Positions 7,607-8,179 of a stretch of 8,179 nt of DNA are shown here, one piece after another; position 1 is the first letter of the stretch, and the number at the start of each line of letters is the position of its first letter. The position numbers were made by a program, and so were the translations under genes. The notes beneath the pieces were generated by a model. It searched no databases and was not told where the DNA came from. It saw only the letters and a list, made by a program, of their open reading frames with translations. The stretch comes from CAZDAW01 sp964503685 (GTDB lineage: Bacteria > Chloroflexota > Anaerolineae > Anaerolineales > Anaerolineaceae): positions 1 through 8,179 of the forward strand of contig CAZDAW010000126.1 of NCBI GenBank assembly GCA_964503685.1, read 5' to 3'.

Positions 7607-7651
7607 AGTCACAATCATCCATTTACCTATGGCAAGTGGGTGATTGTGACT
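7607..7651 (+). repeat. Long near-perfect inverted repeat (hairpin, 21-base arms)
   Basis: The arms 7607-7627 and 7631-7651 pair around a three-base TAT loop. The outer 11 pairs (AGTCACAATCA with TGATTGTGACT) are perfect. In + strand RNA the whole stem has 20 of 21 positions paired, including two G-U pairs and one A-C mismatch. It lies between the SIS gene end and the convergent tRNA gene and has no T-tract next to it. It could act as a 3' mRNA stabiliser, a transcription barrier, or a remnant of a small mobile element; its function is unknown. Confidence 0.8.
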
Positions 7652-7712
7652 GCTGTAAGAGCGGAGTCGATGGGAAGCTATGCTATTATCTCTTAATGGA
7701 GCTCCAATCAAA

Positions 7713-7736
7713 CAAAAAACGCCCACAAAAGGGCAT
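7713..7736 (-). terminator. Intrinsic terminator of the tRNA-Lys gene
   Basis: Read on the - strand, ATGCCC (7736-7731) pairs with GGGCGT (7724-7719) around a six-base loop TTTTGT, with one G-U pair. The strand then continues as a T run (A6 on the + strand, 7714-7719). It begins eight bases beyond the tRNA 3' end, as expected for a single-gene tRNA transcript. The long T-run side favours termination of the - strand transcript. Confidence 0.85.
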
Positions 7737-7744
7737 TTTATGTA

Positions 7745-7816
7745 TGAGCGCGGAGAGGCTCGAACTCTCAACCAATGGCTTAAAAGGCCACTGCTCTACC
7801 ATTGAGCTACGCGCCC
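7745..7816 (-). tRNA. tRNA-Lys (anticodon UUU)
   Basis: The - strand folds as a complete 72-nt cloverleaf. The 7-bp acceptor stem pairs GGGCGCG with CGCGCTC, with one G-U pair. The D stem is GCTC/GAGC with loop AATGGTA. The anticodon stem GTGGC/GCCAT carries loop CTTTTAA, which places TTT at positions 34-36 (7784-7782) and reads lysine codons. The variable loop is five bases. The T stem GAGAG/CTCTC closes the standard loop TTCGAGC. The discriminator is A and no CCA is encoded. It is flanked by its own promoter and terminator, so it is a single-gene unit converging on the sugar operon. The amino-acid assignment rests on the anticodon. Confidence 0.95.
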
Positions 7817-7828
7817 TGAACGCATGAA

Positions 7829-7857
7829 ATTCTATCATGCTCCGGCTTTACCGTCAA
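7829..7857 (-). promoter_or_regulatory. Sigma-70 type promoter of the tRNA-Lys gene
   Basis: On the - strand TTGACG (7857-7852) is followed by a 17-base spacer and TAGAAT (7834-7829), preceded by TGA, which fits an extended -10 element. Each hexamer differs from the consensus by one base and the spacing is optimal. Twelve bases separate the -10 box from the mature tRNA 5' end, so the leader should be only about five bases long. Confidence 0.88.
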
Positions 7858-8115
7858 CAGTTTTTGTCTGAGGAGTCTGTCGCAAATAGGGTGAGTGAAT
7901 TTAGGAAATCAGTCTGGTTGCCAGTCAAAAACATGGTAAAGAGCCCAATTCTGTGACAAACGCGCCAAGAAAAAGCGTAATTGATTGAATGGAGATGTGG
8001 AATTACACATTTGAATTATTGTTGATTACGCTCATACATGCATATCGTCCATATTTTGTGGTACAAGAACTATTTTCCAAAACTGATTCATCCGTTAAAA
8101 TAACTTGAGGAAGGC
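7858..8115. other. Gene-free stretch upstream of the last gene
   Basis: No coding region or RNA gene is supported. An 8-base inverted repeat AGCGTAAT (7974-7981) / ATTACGCT (8025-8032) encloses a smaller hairpin ATGTG-GAATTA-CACAT (7995-8010). The stretch must contain the promoter of the gene that starts at 8116, but no pair of -35 and -10 boxes stands out; TAAAAT near 8096-8101 is a possible -10 element without a good -35. Confidence 0.4.
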
Positions 8116-8179
8116 ATGCGAAAATTTTTCTGGGCAACTTTTACTCGCCATAATTTTAAATATCCGTATTTCCTAAGAG
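8116..8179 (+). CDS. Start of an unidentified protein gene (partial, runs off the window)
   Basis: ATG at 8116 is preceded by GAGGAAGG (8107-8114), a strong purine-rich ribosome-binding site whose GAGG core lies five bases from the ATG. The frame stays open for the 21 codons left, beginning MRKFFWATFT and rich in aromatic and basic residues. This could be the N-terminal cytoplasmic tail of a membrane protein, but too little is visible to name a family. It stands apart from the sugar operon, on the far side of the divergently transcribed tRNA promoter, and is probably a separate unit. Confidence 0.5.
   Translation, partial: MRKFFWATFTRHNFKYPYFLR

Noticed and set aside
7636..7827. A 63-codon + strand reading frame
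   Set aside because: It reads through the antisense of the tRNA-Lys gene and its terminator; the LELSTNG-like stretch is a familiar false product of tRNA antisense translation.
7867..7965. Possible small mobile element bounded by TCTGTCGCAAAT and TCTGTGACAAAC
   Set aside because: The two motifs are in direct orientation, differ at several positions and show no target duplication or inverted ends.

Overview
The window holds a carbohydrate uptake and breakdown operon on the + strand, a lone lysine tRNA gene on the - strand, and the first codons of another + strand gene. The source is probably a member of the Chloroflexota, perhaps Anaerolineae. This is an inference from the Pro/Thr-rich tether after the lipobox of the lipoprotein (TDTPVPT and similar), the moderate base composition, the ABC sugar importer plus family 42 glycosidase gene style, and a tRNA without an encoded CCA end. 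No marker gene proves it.

Layout: 2-226 is the C-terminal tail of a sugar-binding protein of an ABC importer. It is followed by a strong hairpin (243-273). Then come three permease genes: two tandem, closely related MalF/UgpA-type permeases (298-1263 and 1270-2214) and one MalG/UgpE-type permease (2227-3075). Next are a lipoprotein with a GH2-like sugar-binding (jelly-roll) domain fused to an alpha/beta-hydrolase domain that lacks a normal nucleophile elbow (3083-4315), a cytoplasmic GH42-type beta-galactosidase-like enzyme (4369-6585), and a SIS-domain sugar-phosphate-binding protein (6621-7382). All intergenic gaps are short (6-71 bases) and no terminator is seen between the genes, so a single transcript is likely.

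Proposed working model: the binding protein captures an oligosaccharide, possibly a galactoside. The permeases import it, using an ATPase that is not encoded here. The GH42-like enzyme, which has no signal peptide, cleaves it inside the cell, and the SIS protein handles a sugar-phosphate intermediate or acts as a sensor. The lipoprotein would sit on the outer face of the membrane and bind or modify the glycan.

The stretch from 7383 to 7712 has no credible gene but carries a 21-bp-arm hairpin (7607-7651). A tRNA-Lys(UUU) gene at 7745-7816 (- strand) has its own near-consensus promoter and intrinsic terminator. From 7858 to 8115 there is only a weak nested inverted repeat. A ribosome-binding site and ATG at 8116 open a reading frame that runs off the window.

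The most notable points are the duplicated UgpA-type permease in a three-permease importer, the apparently nucleophile-less hydrolase lipoprotein, the Ser-Glu-Pro acid/base site of the glycosidase, and the long intergenic hairpin. No wholly new system is evident.
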